A stretch of DNA of 43,705 nucleotides from Clostridiales bacterium (GTDB taxonomy: Bacteria > Bacillota > Clostridia > Lachnospirales > Anaerotignaceae). This document shows, one piece after another, positions 15,800 through 23,892 of the stretch; position 1 is the stretch's first letter; each line of letters starts with the position of its first letter. A program made the translations under genes and the position numbers. The stretch covers positions 1 through 43,705 of the forward strand of contig JAHZAW010000002.1 of assembly GCA_019423725.1 (NCBI GenBank), written 5' to 3'. The notes below the pieces were generated by a model. It worked only from the letters and a program-made list of their open reading frames with translations. It had not been told where the DNA came from and did not search any database.

Positions 15800-16916
15800 T
15801 GTCACCTGCTCCCTTCTGATTTGTAAACTTATTTCTGTCAACTATCGTGCTCTTGGGCTCCTCCTTCTTGTTATGCTTTTTCTTATCCTTGAAGGTGAGC
15901 TCGCCTTTCTTTTCCTTCTTGTCAAGGACTCTGTATGTCGCCCATGTCTGAAGTACTGAGAAAAGGTTTGAAAGAGTCCAGTATATACCAAGGGCGATGG
16001 GTACGTTTATGGTGATGACACCCATCATTATGGGCATTACCACATTCATTGACTTGGTCATTCCCGCTGCCGCATCATCCATGGCGCCGGGATTCATTTC
16101 CTTCTGTCTCTTCTGCATATACCAGGTCGAAAGATATGTCGAAAGACCTGATATTATGGGGATTATTATTCCCGGGAAGTTAAGTCCTGCCGTTGATACA
16201 AGGTTCAGTCCAAAGAAATACTCTATGGAATATTTCTGAAGTATTATTTCTGAAAGGGCACTTCCGGCATTTCCCGCAGCTGATATGACACTGCTCCAGT
16301 CTGCCGCTGACATGGTCTTTACAAGTCCGAATAACTGATCGAATACAGATACGTCCACTGTCATATTTTTAGAAAGTATGACAGGTGTGAGTATGTCAAC
16401 CCTGGTGGCCGCGTCGATATTCAAAAGAGCATTTGTTACATTTGTGTAAATGTTATTGATGACATCTACATACTGATAGGGCTGGTTAAAGATATAATAA
16501 AGAGCATAAAGTATGGGGAGCTGTATGAGAAGGGGAAGACATCCCGCAAACATGCTCGCTCCGTTTTCCCTCTGAAATTCCTGTATTTCAAAGGCCATTC
16601 TTCTCTGAGATTCCTCATCATTTTTATTTGCGTATTTTTCCTTGATCTTGTTGAGCTCGGGCTGGAGCATCTGCATCCTGTATGTACCCTTTATCTGTTT
16701 GTATGAAAGGGGGAAAAGCACAAGCTTTACAAGGAGCGTAAAAAGTATGATGGCCAGGACAAGTGATCCTGTCTCCGTAAACGAATAGATAAAATTAAAA
16801 AGCCAGTTGTATACGATACCCATTACATTGGCTATGGGTCCTACTATGAAACCGGGTGTTCCGGTCCCTCTTGCATTAAGCAGCGCCGGTGTTCCGGCAA
16901 GTAATAAATTGAACAC
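15774..16916 (-). CDS. yidC: Membrane protein insertase YidC (Oxa1/SpoIIIJ family)
   Basis: Inserts membrane proteins alone or with SecYEG. Seen: an N-terminal hydrophobic segment, the conserved core with YKQIKGTYRMQMLQPEL and a cytoplasmic helical hairpin, the GCLPLLIQLPILYALYY transmembrane signature, later transmembrane helices and a very basic Lys/Arg C-terminal tail that can contact ribosomes. The region between about residues 140 and 240 is longer than in Bacillus SpoIIIJ. The start is GTG with AAGGAGG ten bases upstream. Confidence 0.95.
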   Translation of the reverse strand: MFNLLLAGTPALLNARGTGTPGFIVGPIANVMGIVYNWLFNFIYSFTETGSLVLAIILFTLLVKLVLFPLSYKQIKGTYRMQMLQPELNKIKEKYANKNDEESQRRMAFEIQEFQRENGASMFAGCLPLLIQLPILYALYYIFNQPYQYVDVINNIYTNVTNALLNIDAATRVDILTPVILSKNMTVDVSVFDQLFGLVKTMSAADWSSVISAAGNAGSALSEIILQKYSIEYFFGLNLVSTAGLNFPGIIIPIISGLSTYLSTWYMQKRQKEMNPGAMDDAAAGMTKSMNVVMPIMMGVITINVPIALGIYWTLSNLFSVLQTWATYRVLDKKEKKGELTFKDKKKHNKKEEPKSTIVDRNKFTNQKGAGDSGRNPKNR

Positions 16917-17020
16917 TTTTAATTGTCCTCCTTAAGACCGCAAAAAATAAGAATCATTTCGTGATATATCCGCATACCGGCACCATTTTATCATCTGGAA
17001 ATACTGCCGAAGTTTTTATG

Positions 17021-17269
17021 TCACGGCACCGGGTCATAGCCTCCCTCGTGGAAGGGATGGCATTTCAAAATCCGTCTTATACTGAGGTAAAGCCCCTTAA
17101 AAGGACCGTATTTAGTTATCGCCTCATAGGCATACTGCGAACATGTGGGCGTAAACCGGCATGTGGGCAGGAAATGAGGCGATATACACAGCTGATAAAA
17201 CCTTATTAATATAAGGAAAGTTTTTTTAAGTAATTTTTTCATTAAAAGATCAGCTCTTTTCAGGATCAT
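17021..17269 (-). CDS. yidD: Membrane protein insertion efficiency factor YidD
   Basis: A small protein of the YidD/DUF37 family found between rnpA and yidC, thought to assist membrane protein insertion. The signature CRFTPTCSQYAYEAI and the IKCHPF-type C-terminal segment (here LKCHPFHEGGYDPVP) are present. Two starts are possible: ATG at 17269 (82 residues, overlapping rnpA by 20 bases) and ATG at 17242 (73 residues, seven bases after rnpA). Neither has a strong ribosome binding site; coupled translation from rnpA is likely. Confidence 0.9.
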   Translation of the reverse strand: MILKRADLLMKKLLKKTFLILIRFYQLCISPHFLPTCRFTPTCSQYAYEAITKYGPFKGLYLSIRRILKCHPFHEGGYDPVP

Positions 17270-17612
17270 TGGCCTTATCCGACAGAAGGTTATGTTTTCT
17301 GAGAAGATGATTTAAGGATCTGTATATATCACGGTAGGATGCCTCGTTGGAGCTCACCCTGGCTATGACCACTATATCATATCCCTTTGATATTTTTTTC
17401 TCACTCAGCCTGTAACTTTCGCGGATAAGCCTCGTTACTCTGCTGCGCACTACGCTTTTACCTACTTTTTTGCTCACGGAAATACCGAGTCTGTTTATAT
17501 TTCTTCCGTTTTTAATTACATACATAACAAGATGGCGGTTAGCCAGAGACTTGCCCCTGTTATAAACATACCTGAATTGAAAATTTTTTCTCAGTGATTC
17601 GGTAAATTCCAT
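17250..17612 (-). CDS. rnpA: Ribonuclease P protein component
   Basis: The protein subunit of RNase P, which with its RNA removes 5' leaders from tRNA precursors. The N-terminus EFTESLRKNFQFRYVYNRG and the basic RNR-like helix KVGKSVVRSRVTRLIRESYR are diagnostic; length 120 residues. An AGAGGT site lies eight bases before the ATG. It is second in the rpmH operon, separated from rpmH by a hairpin that may attenuate read-through. Confidence 0.96.
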   Translation of the reverse strand: MEFTESLRKNFQFRYVYNRGKSLANRHLVMYVIKNGRNINRLGISVSKKVGKSVVRSRVTRLIRESYRLSEKKISKGYDIVVIARVSSNEASYRDIYRSLNHLLRKHNLLSDKANDPEKS

Positions 17613-17657
17613 GTTTTTAACCTCTTTTCAAGGCTGAAAAAGCACTGCATACTATAA

Positions 17658-17678
17658 AAGGCCACTCTCAGCGGCCTT
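17658..17678 (-). terminator. Weak terminator or attenuator between rpmH and rnpA
   Basis: On the minus strand AAGGCCGCT pairs with AGTGGCCTT around a three-base loop, followed only by TTATAG. The short U-run suggests partial termination, which would let rpmH be made in excess over rnpA. Confidence 0.5.
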
Positions 17679-17710
17679 ATTATATCTGTATATGCTAAAG
17701 ATTTTTAAAA

Positions 17711-17845
17711 TTATGCTGATAATACTTTTCTGCCTTTTTTTCTTCTTGCAGCTAAAACCTTTCTTCCGTTGGCTGTTGCCATTCTTTTTCTGAAACCGTG
17801 AACTTTGCTTCTCTGTCTTTTTTTAGGCTGGAATGTCATTTTCAT
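17711..17845 (-). CDS. rpmH: 50S ribosomal protein L34
   Basis: A 44-residue, highly basic protein beginning MKMTFQPKKRQRSKVHGFRK and ending RKVLSA, the standard L34 sequence pattern. AAGGAGG lies ten bases before the ATG. It is the first gene of the leftward operon next to oriC, driven by the strong promoter at 17907-17935. Confidence 0.97.
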   Translation of the reverse strand: MKMTFQPKKRQRSKVHGFRKRMATANGRKVLAARRKKGRKVLSA

Positions 17846-17906
17846 ACCGCGCGCACCTCCTTTTTATTGCATAAGAAATCCTTGCTTATGGGCAAGCACT
17901 GCTATC

Positions 17907-17935
17907 ATTATATTAAATAAATGCCGTAACGTCAA
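17907..17935 (-). promoter_or_regulatory. Promoter of the rpmH operon
   Basis: On the minus strand TTGACG (17930-17935), a 17-base spacer and a perfect TATAAT (17907-17912) give a near-consensus sigma-A promoter, with transcription starting around 17900, about 55 bases before rpmH. Confidence 0.8.
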
Positions 17936-18390
17936 GAAAAATTGAAATTTATTTTAAATGATGGATAACTTGTGAAATGTTGAAAAATATTCACAATATA
18001 TAGTATGACAAATAAAATATCTCATCTTTAAACTGATTTTGACATCAAATGTTTGTCTATGTTGGGTGTTGATAAAAAAATCTATTTTTGATATATTTAA
18101 GTAACGGATTAAACATTATTCACAGCCATTTTAAAAGGCAGTTATTAACATTAAATGTTATTAAGAAAAGTTATCAACAAACTGTTGATAATTCTGTGTA
18201 TAACTTTTTCAAATGTTCGGTCATCAGGCTTTCTGCCTGAAAATTTTTTCTGTTAATTGTTTTGATAAATAAATTCTTGAAAATGTTTATTTATATCCAC
18301 GGCCGGTTAGATACGAAAAGTTATCAACATAATTAACAGATGATATGTGTATAAATTAATTATTTTATTAACAAACAGGGGGTAAGCTCA
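17936..18390. other. Chromosomal replication origin oriC with DnaA boxes
   Basis: The AT-rich gap between the divergent rpmH and dnaA genes, where transcription direction switches for the whole window. DnaA-box-like 9-mers: ATATTCACA 17987, TGTTGATAA 18067, TTATTCACA 18116, TTATCAACA 18171, TGTTGATAA 18183, TGTGTATAA 18195, TTATCAACA 18321, TGTGTATAA 18346. Those at 18116, 18195 and 18346 match TTATNCACA exactly on one strand; the others have one mismatch. GAAAAGTTATCAACA occurs twice (18165 and 18315). The AT-rich tracts are candidate unwinding sites. A dnaA promoter could not be fixed. Confidence 0.88.
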
Positions 18391-19719
18391 ATGGATATCA
18401 CACAGCTATGGAACGAAACTCTCGCGCTTCTTGAACCGGAAATTTCTCCGATATCATTCCAGACATGGATACAGCCGATAATTCCCGTTAAGATCAGCGG
18501 CAATACCGTTGTTCTTAGAATAGACGAAAGCTTCATCAAAGGCATGGTAGAGACAAGATTTCTCTCACTCATAGAAAATTCCATAAAACATCTTATGGGT
18601 CAGGAATATAAGGTAAGCATAATCTCAGGAGACGAGAGCTTTGAAGAAGAAAAAAAGGTCGAGGAAAAGGCTCAGAAACCCGCTAATTCCTTTAACAGCA
18701 ACCTTAATCCTAAATACGTATTCAGCACATTTGTCGTAGGAAACAGCAACAGGATGGCCCATGCGGCATCCCTGGCGGTAGCTGAGGCTCCTGCCAAGGC
18801 ATACAATCCGTTTTTCCTCTATGGAGGTGTTGGTCTGGGAAAGACCCATCTTATGCACTCCATAGCCCACTACATACTGGACCATAATCCCAATGCCAAG
18901 GTATTATACGCTTCCTGCGAGACCTTCACGAATGAGCTCATCAACTCCATCCGTGACGACAACAACGAAGAATTCAGGAAAAAATACAGAAATATAGACG
19001 TTCTGCTCATCGACGATATACAGTTCATATCCCAGAAAGAGCGTACACAGGAGGAATTTTTCCATACATTCAATGCCCTCCATGACGCCAACAAGCAGAT
19101 AATAATCTCCAGCGACCGTCCGCCCAAGGAGATAAAGACACTGGAGGACAGGCTCAGGAGCCGTTTTGAAGGCGGCCTCATAGCGGATATACAGCCCCCT
19201 GACCTGGAAACAAGGATAGCTATTTTAAAGAAGAAAGCGGAAAATGAAAACCTGGAGATAGGGGACGATGTACTGGGATATATAGCCAAAAACATCGTAT
19301 CCAACATCAGAGAACTGGAAGGCGCTTTTAACAGGGTCGTTCCATACGCAAAGCTCCCACAGTCCCAGATAACCCGGTCTCTGGCGGAAAACGCCCTTAA
19401 GGATATATTCAACGAACAGTCAGCCATAGAGATAACTCCCGAGAGGATACAGGAAGTCGTTGCCCAGTATTATAATATCCGTCCTGAGGATATAATCGGC
19501 TCCAAGAGGAACAGCTCCATAGCTAAACCCAGACAGATAGCCATGTATCTTTCAAGGCAGCTTCTGGATATGTCCCTTCCCAAACTTGGAGAACATTTCG
19601 GAGGCAGGGACCATACGACCATAATCCATGGCATAAATAAGATACAGGACAGCCTCAAGACCGACAAAAACCTTCAGAGCGTAATATTTGAACTGGAAAA
19701 CAGGATAAAAGGCGAATGA
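18391..19719 (+). CDS. dnaA: Chromosomal replication initiator DnaA
   Basis: The AAA+ initiator that binds DnaA boxes and opens oriC. Order: N-terminal domain I (about 1-80), a short linker, AAA+ domain with Walker A GGVGLGKT (145-152) and Walker B LLIDD (205-209), and C-terminal domain IV with the DNA-binding signature GGRDHTTIIHGINKI. Length 442 is normal for Clostridia. A run of G (GGGGG) lies eight bases before the ATG. DnaA boxes on both sides of the gene imply autoregulation. Confidence 0.98.
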   Translation: MDITQLWNETLALLEPEISPISFQTWIQPIIPVKISGNTVVLRIDESFIKGMVETRFLSLIENSIKHLMGQEYKVSIISGDESFEEEKKVEEKAQKPANSFNSNLNPKYVFSTFVVGNSNRMAHAASLAVAEAPAKAYNPFFLYGGVGLGKTHLMHSIAHYILDHNPNAKVLYASCETFTNELINSIRDDNNEEFRKKYRNIDVLLIDDIQFISQKERTQEEFFHTFNALHDANKQIIISSDRPPKEIKTLEDRLRSRFEGGLIADIQPPDLETRIAILKKKAENENLEIGDDVLGYIAKNIVSNIRELEGAFNRVVPYAKLPQSQITRSLAENALKDIFNEQSAIEITPERIQEVVAQYYNIRPEDIIGSKRNSSIAKPRQIAMYLSRQLLDMSLPKLGEHFGGRDHTTIIHGINKIQDSLKTDKNLQSVIFELENRIKGE

Positions 19720-19799
19720 CCGGTTTGAAAAGGGCAAATATAAGGTAAAAAAGTCTGTTAATATTTTGTTGATATGCCTGTTTAATTTTCATGAAAAAC

Positions 19800-20009
19800 T
19801 GTGGACAAGTTTTGGTTCTGCACCGGGCATGTTTAAACTGTGGAAAACTTTATGATTTTTACAGTCAGTCTTAACAGGCTTATCAATATGTGGAAAACCT
19901 TATTTTCAAAGAAAAAATGACTTTTCAACAAATCAACAGCCACTACTATTACTACTACTGGATCAACTATTTATATATTTATATTTTATACAGAAAGGAG
20001 TTATCAACA
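19800..20009. promoter_or_regulatory. DnaA-box-like sites between dnaA and dnaN
   Basis: The 291-bp dnaA-dnaN gap has TGTGGACAA (19800-19808), TGTGGAAAA (19839-19847 and 19889-19897), TTATCAATA (19880-19888) and TTATCAACA (20001-20009), each one or two mismatches from the consensus. It may be the second half of a bipartite origin. The last site lies between the dnaN ribosome binding site and its ATG. Confidence 0.6.
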
Positions 20010-20010
20010 C

Positions 20011-21114
20011 ATGAAACTCAGCTGCTCACGCGATTCACTTCTGAATGCAATCAATATAGTATCAAAAGCCGTTTCATCAAGAACGACGCTTCCCATACTT
20101 GAATGTATACTCCTTACGGCAGGTGACGACGGATTCAAGCTCACAGCCAATGACATGGAACTTGCCATAGAATCTTCATATATAGATGCCGACGTGGACG
20201 AAAACGGTAAAGTTGCCTTAGACGCAAGATTTTTCTCAGACATCATCAGAAAGGTAGATGGAGACGAAGTAAAAATTTCTACCGATGAAAAAAATATCGC
20301 CACCATTTCCTGCGGTAAGAGCGAATTTAAGATCTCAGGCCAGGATGGAGACGAATTCCCTCCCATACCTGAAGTTGAGAAAAACGCTAAATTCGTTATT
20401 TCACAGAACGATCTGAGAAACCTCATCAGACAGACCATCTTTTCCATCTCCCAGGATGAGTCAAAACCCATACTCACCGGTGAACTCATTGAGATAGATG
20501 ATAATATGATCGACTTCGTATCCGTTGACGGCTACAGGATATCCTATAAAAACGCCGAACTTTTCCAGTCATCAGGCTCAAAAAGAGCCATCGTTCCCGG
20601 AAAGTCCCTGGGTGAGATAGCTAAGATACTTTCCCAGGATGAGGAGGAAAAGGCTGTCCTTTATTTTACAGATAACCATATAATGGCTGATATCAATGGA
20701 AATATAGTAGTTTCAAGGCTCATACAGGGTGAATTTATAAAATACCAGCAGAGCTTTACCAATGACTATAGGACTTCAGCTAAAATCAACAGGCTTCAGA
20801 TGCTTGACAGCCTGGAGAGGGCTTCCCTCATATCCAGGGATTCCAGAAAGATACCCGTTAAAATGGAAATATCAGGCAATAATATAATCATAACCGCTAA
20901 CGCTGAGACAAGTACAGCCTATGAGGAAGTATCCGCTGAGATCGATGGAGATAAACTTCTTATCGCCTTTAACCCCAGATACCTTATCGATGCCCTTAAG
21001 GCCATTGATGATGATGAGGTTTATATGCACTTTAATACTTCCCTCAGCCCCTGCGTTTTCAAACCCGTTGAGGGAGACAGCTATAAATACCTTGTGCTTC
21101 CCCTCAGGATGTGA
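20011..21114 (+). CDS. dnaN: DNA polymerase III sliding clamp, beta subunit
   Basis: The ring-shaped processivity clamp, a homodimer with three similar domains per chain. The N-terminus MKLSCSRDSLLNAINIVSKAV with TLPILECILL and the C-terminal NPRYLIDALKA and YKYLVLPLRM segments are diagnostic. Length 367 is normal. AAAGGAG lies ten bases before the ATG, and the intervening bases are a DnaA-box-like TTATCAACA. Confidence 0.98.
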   Translation: MKLSCSRDSLLNAINIVSKAVSSRTTLPILECILLTAGDDGFKLTANDMELAIESSYIDADVDENGKVALDARFFSDIIRKVDGDEVKISTDEKNIATISCGKSEFKISGQDGDEFPPIPEVEKNAKFVISQNDLRNLIRQTIFSISQDESKPILTGELIEIDDNMIDFVSVDGYRISYKNAELFQSSGSKRAIVPGKSLGEIAKILSQDEEEKAVLYFTDNHIMADINGNIVVSRLIQGEFIKYQQSFTNDYRTSAKINRLQMLDSLERASLISRDSRKIPVKMEISGNNIIITANAETSTAYEEVSAEIDGDKLLIAFNPRYLIDALKAIDDDEVYMHFNTSLSPCVFKPVEGDSYKYLVLPLRM

Positions 21115-21150
21115 TGAACAGGGATAGATATTTATTTGAGAGGTGATACC

Positions 21151-21372
21151 ATGGATGAAGAAAGAGTATCCATCGATACGGAATATATAAAACTTGGACA
21201 GCTGCTCAAACTGGCGAGCCTTGTTTCCCAGGGCTCCGATGCGAAAATGCTCATTCAGAACGGCTTCGTTTCATTAAATGGAGAGGTCGTTTATGAAAGG
21301 GGCAAAAAAATTCATCCCGGCGATAGGGTGGAAGTAAAGGACATGGGCTCCATCATCGTGGAACAGGGATAA
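21151..21372 (+). CDS. yaaA: S4-domain RNA-binding protein YaaA
   Basis: A small RNA-binding protein made of one S4 domain, always found between dnaN and recF in Bacillota and linked to ribosome biogenesis (RlbA). Seen: YIKLGQLLKLASLV followed by the S4 core MLIQNGFVSLNGEVVYERGKKI and the GDRVEV strand. The ATG at 21151 with GAGAGG seven bases upstream gives 73 residues; an in-frame TTG 15 bases earlier overlaps that site and is less likely. Confidence 0.93.
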   Translation: MDEERVSIDTEYIKLGQLLKLASLVSQGSDAKMLIQNGFVSLNGEVVYERGKKIHPGDRVEVKDMGSIIVEQG

Positions 21373-21410
21373 AAATAAAATAGATGTAAACTATAAATTT
21401 AAATGCATAT

Positions 21411-21451
21411 TTATCCGGCCTGAAAATGAGAAAAATTCATAGGCCGGATAA
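21411..21451. repeat. Inverted repeat after yaaA
   Basis: TTATCCGGCCT (21411-21421) and AGGCCGGATAA (21441-21451) form a perfect 11-bp stem with a 19-base loop. No U-run follows, so it is not a standard intrinsic terminator, though it may slow or end yaaA transcription or protect the RNA end. Confidence 0.6.
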
Positions 21452-21550
21452 TGTGCTGTTCAGAAAATCGGTACACCAAAAAAGACTGTCAGCCGGCAAA
21501 GGCTGGAAAATGGCCAGGACTTAGGGCATGCTTTGTGCTGGAGTTGAAAT

Positions 21551-22420
21551 GAAGAAAATGCGGCAGGGCTGGAATATGGTTTATGGCTGAGTTCTAGGTT
21601 TGGGGTTTAGAATGAGGCTGATAATAGCTTCTTAATGCCGTGGCCGGTCTAAGGCGGGGGCAGCGGCTTTTCAAGGCTGTGGCAGCGGCTTTTTGAGGCC
21701 GTGGCTCGGTTCACGGTTTACGGAGTGAATAAAGTTCGCTGGAAATATATGGAAAATAGGCTGGAGCGGAAAGGCCTATATCCCAAGCTGACGCAATGCA
21801 AAAGGGCGGCAGGGCTGGAATATGGTTTATGGCTGAGTTCTAGGTTCGGGGCTGGGATGCGGCTGATAGGAGCTTTTTAAGGCTGTGGCTGGGTCTTAGA
21901 ATACAGGAACGGCTTTTTAAGGCTGTGGCTGTGTTTTCGACTTAGGTAAGGCGGATGCTGAGGACGATGTTCAAGGCTGTGGCTGGATTTAATGCTGTAG
22001 CCTGTTCTAAGGCTGGTGCAGCGGCTTTTTGAGGCCGTGGCTCGGTTCACGGTTTACGGAGTGAATAAAGTTCGCTGGAAATATATGGAAAATAGGCTGG
22101 AGCGGAAAGGCCTGACCCAAGCTGACGCAATGCAAAAGGGCGGCAGAGCTGGGGCGGTGGCTTTTTTAAGCTGTGGCTGCGTTTGTTGCCGTGGCCGGGT
22201 CTTAGAATGCAGGAGCGGTTTAGGCTGTGGCTATGTTTTCGGCTTAGGTAAGGCAGATGCTGAGGACAATGTTCAAGGCCATGGCCGGATTTGATGCTGT
22301 GGCAGGTCTAAGGCTTGTACAGTGGCCTTTCAAGGCCGTGGCTGGGTTCACGGCTGCCGGAGCGGGCAAGGTGTGCTGGAAATATATGGAAATCAAGCCG
22401 AAGACGGAAAGCCCAAAAAC
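21551..22420. repeat. G-rich degenerate direct repeats between yaaA and recF
   Basis: Most of the 1.19-kb gap consists of three degenerate repeats. A nearly exact block of about 95 bp, from GCGGCTTTTTGAGGCCGTGG to AAAGGCCT, occurs at about 21685-21778 and 22020-22112, with a weaker third copy at about 22320-22410. The shared GGAAATATATGGAAA starts at 21741, 22077 and 22378. A short core GGCYGTGGC or a close variant recurs about thirteen times. Only reading frames under 95 codons exist, repeats are not in a constant frame, and none resembles a known protein, so I treat it as noncoding. Composition is G-rich and unlike the flanking genes. Confidence 0.75.
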
Positions 22421-22565
22421 CCGCTTAAAAACAGCAGGCTCCATCAAGAGCGGAAACACCAAGCAGGAGACAAAATCAATCCTGCCAGCTAAGGACGGTA
22501 CAAATCAGCCATAAATATGGCTGGTATAGCCGGCATAAAGGATACATCAGGAACGAGTGGTGCTT

Positions 22566-23651
22566 ATGTATATCAAAGATCTGTCGGTGATGAATTTCAG
22601 GAATCTGAAGGACATGACCGTGGACCTGTCTGAAGGTATAAATATATTTTATGGTGATAATGCCCAGGGCAAGACCAACCTGCTGGAGGCAGTATATATA
22701 TGCTCCACGGGAAGGAGCCAGAGGACCAGGACAGAAAGCCAGCTCATCAAGTTCGGATATGATGAATCTCATATCCGTACTTTTGTGATACGGCAAAATA
22801 CTTCGGACAGGATAGACATTCACATAAAGAGGAACGAACGCAAGGGAGTGGCTGTAAACGGCCTGCCCGTAAGGAAAATGTCGGAATTTTTCGGCACACT
22901 GACGGCGGTCATATTTTCCCCGGAGGATCTGAGGCTTGTAAAGGGAGGTCCGGCGGAGAGAAGGCGTTTTATGGACCTGGAGCTGTGCCAGCTTAGCCGG
23001 GTATACTGCCATGACCTTCAGAACTACTACAAGGTGCTTAAGCAGAGGAACAACCTCTTAAAAACGTCCTACAGGGATGATTCGCTCTATGATACCTTGG
23101 ACGTATGGGATATGCAGCTGAGCCTTTACGGCGAGAAAATAATATCCGCCAGAAATAACTTTGCCCTGAAGCTCAACGATATATCTAAAAACATCCACTC
23201 CGAAATAACCGATAAAAGGGAGGAGCTGGCGGTGGAATACAGGCCCAATTCCGAGGAAGGCACCCTGGAGGAGAGGATAAAGAGCCACAGACAGAAGGAT
23301 CTGGCGCTGGGATCGACCTCCTGCGGCCCCCATAAGGACGATATGGCATTTTTCATCGACGGGAACGATACAAAGTCCTACGGCTCCCAGGGACAGCAGA
23401 GAACGGCATCCCTGTCCGCGAAAATGGCCGAGATCGAGCTCATAAGGGAAGAAACGGGGGAAGACCCCATACTCCTTCTGGATGACGTCCTGAGCGAACT
23501 GGATGAAAATAGACAGTATTTCCTTATGGAGAACATAGGAAAACTCCAGACCTTCATAACGTGTACGGGAGTGGAGGACAGCATTAGTAAATATATAAAA
23601 GAAAGCACCATGTATAATGTGAAAAACGGAGATTTTATTAAATCCCGTTGA
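22566..23651 (+). CDS. recF: DNA replication and repair protein RecF
   Basis: An SMC-like ATPase that acts with RecO and RecR in loading RecA at gaps. Walker A is GDNAQGKT (30-37), the ABC signature lies in the SYGSQGQQRTASLS segment, and Walker B is ILLLDDVLSELDE. The family usually starts MYIK..L..FRN, favouring the ATG at 22566 (361 residues); GTG codons at 22557 and 22560 are alternatives, the latter with better spacing from AGGA. No clear terminator follows, and gyrB has its own promoter. Confidence 0.96.
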   Translation: MYIKDLSVMNFRNLKDMTVDLSEGINIFYGDNAQGKTNLLEAVYICSTGRSQRTRTESQLIKFGYDESHIRTFVIRQNTSDRIDIHIKRNERKGVAVNGLPVRKMSEFFGTLTAVIFSPEDLRLVKGGPAERRRFMDLELCQLSRVYCHDLQNYYKVLKQRNNLLKTSYRDDSLYDTLDVWDMQLSLYGEKIISARNNFALKLNDISKNIHSEITDKREELAVEYRPNSEEGTLEERIKSHRQKDLALGSTSCGPHKDDMAFFIDGNDTKSYGSQGQQRTASLSAKMAEIELIREETGEDPILLLDDVLSELDENRQYFLMENIGKLQTFITCTGVEDSISKYIKESTMYNVKNGDFIKSR

Positions 23652-23711
23652 TCAGTTTTATAGAATAATTTTGAGAGTTTTTATATAAATTTCATAATTT
23701 TTTGTATTCAA

Positions 23712-23755
23712 AAACTGCCTGTTTTCTTGTTAAGACAGGCAGTTTGTGTTATAAT
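23712..23755 (+). promoter_or_regulatory. gyrB promoter overlapped by an inverted repeat
   Basis: TTGTTA (23727-23732), a 17-base spacer and a perfect TATAAT (23750-23755) make a strong promoter, with transcription from about 23762 and a leader of about 130 bases. A perfect 11-bp inverted repeat, AAACTGCCTGT (23712-23722) with ACAGGCAGTTT (23735-23745), flanks the -35 and fills the spacer, so it may be an operator. The leader can form further stems (TTCCCCG/CGGGGAA). Confidence 0.7.
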
Positions 23756-23892
23756 ATATAAATAGGTAAACATTCCCCGGAAATCGACCTTCAAAAAACG
23801 GGGAAAACGTGGATATTCAGCCGGTTTGAGGCTATTTGAGCCCATATCTCAAAACAATGCCGGACACTTATTTTTGAGGAGAGAAAAAAACA

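Noticed and set aside
16168..16181. A Noc-binding-site-like palindrome around ATTCCCGGGAA in yidC
   Set aside because: Two mismatches to the Bacillus Noc site inside coding DNA; one partial match is no evidence.
22016..22514. Two short plus-strand frames in the yaaA-recF repeat region
   Set aside because: Peptides only reflect the DNA repeat, the repeat spacing is not constant, and no convincing start sites or domains are seen.
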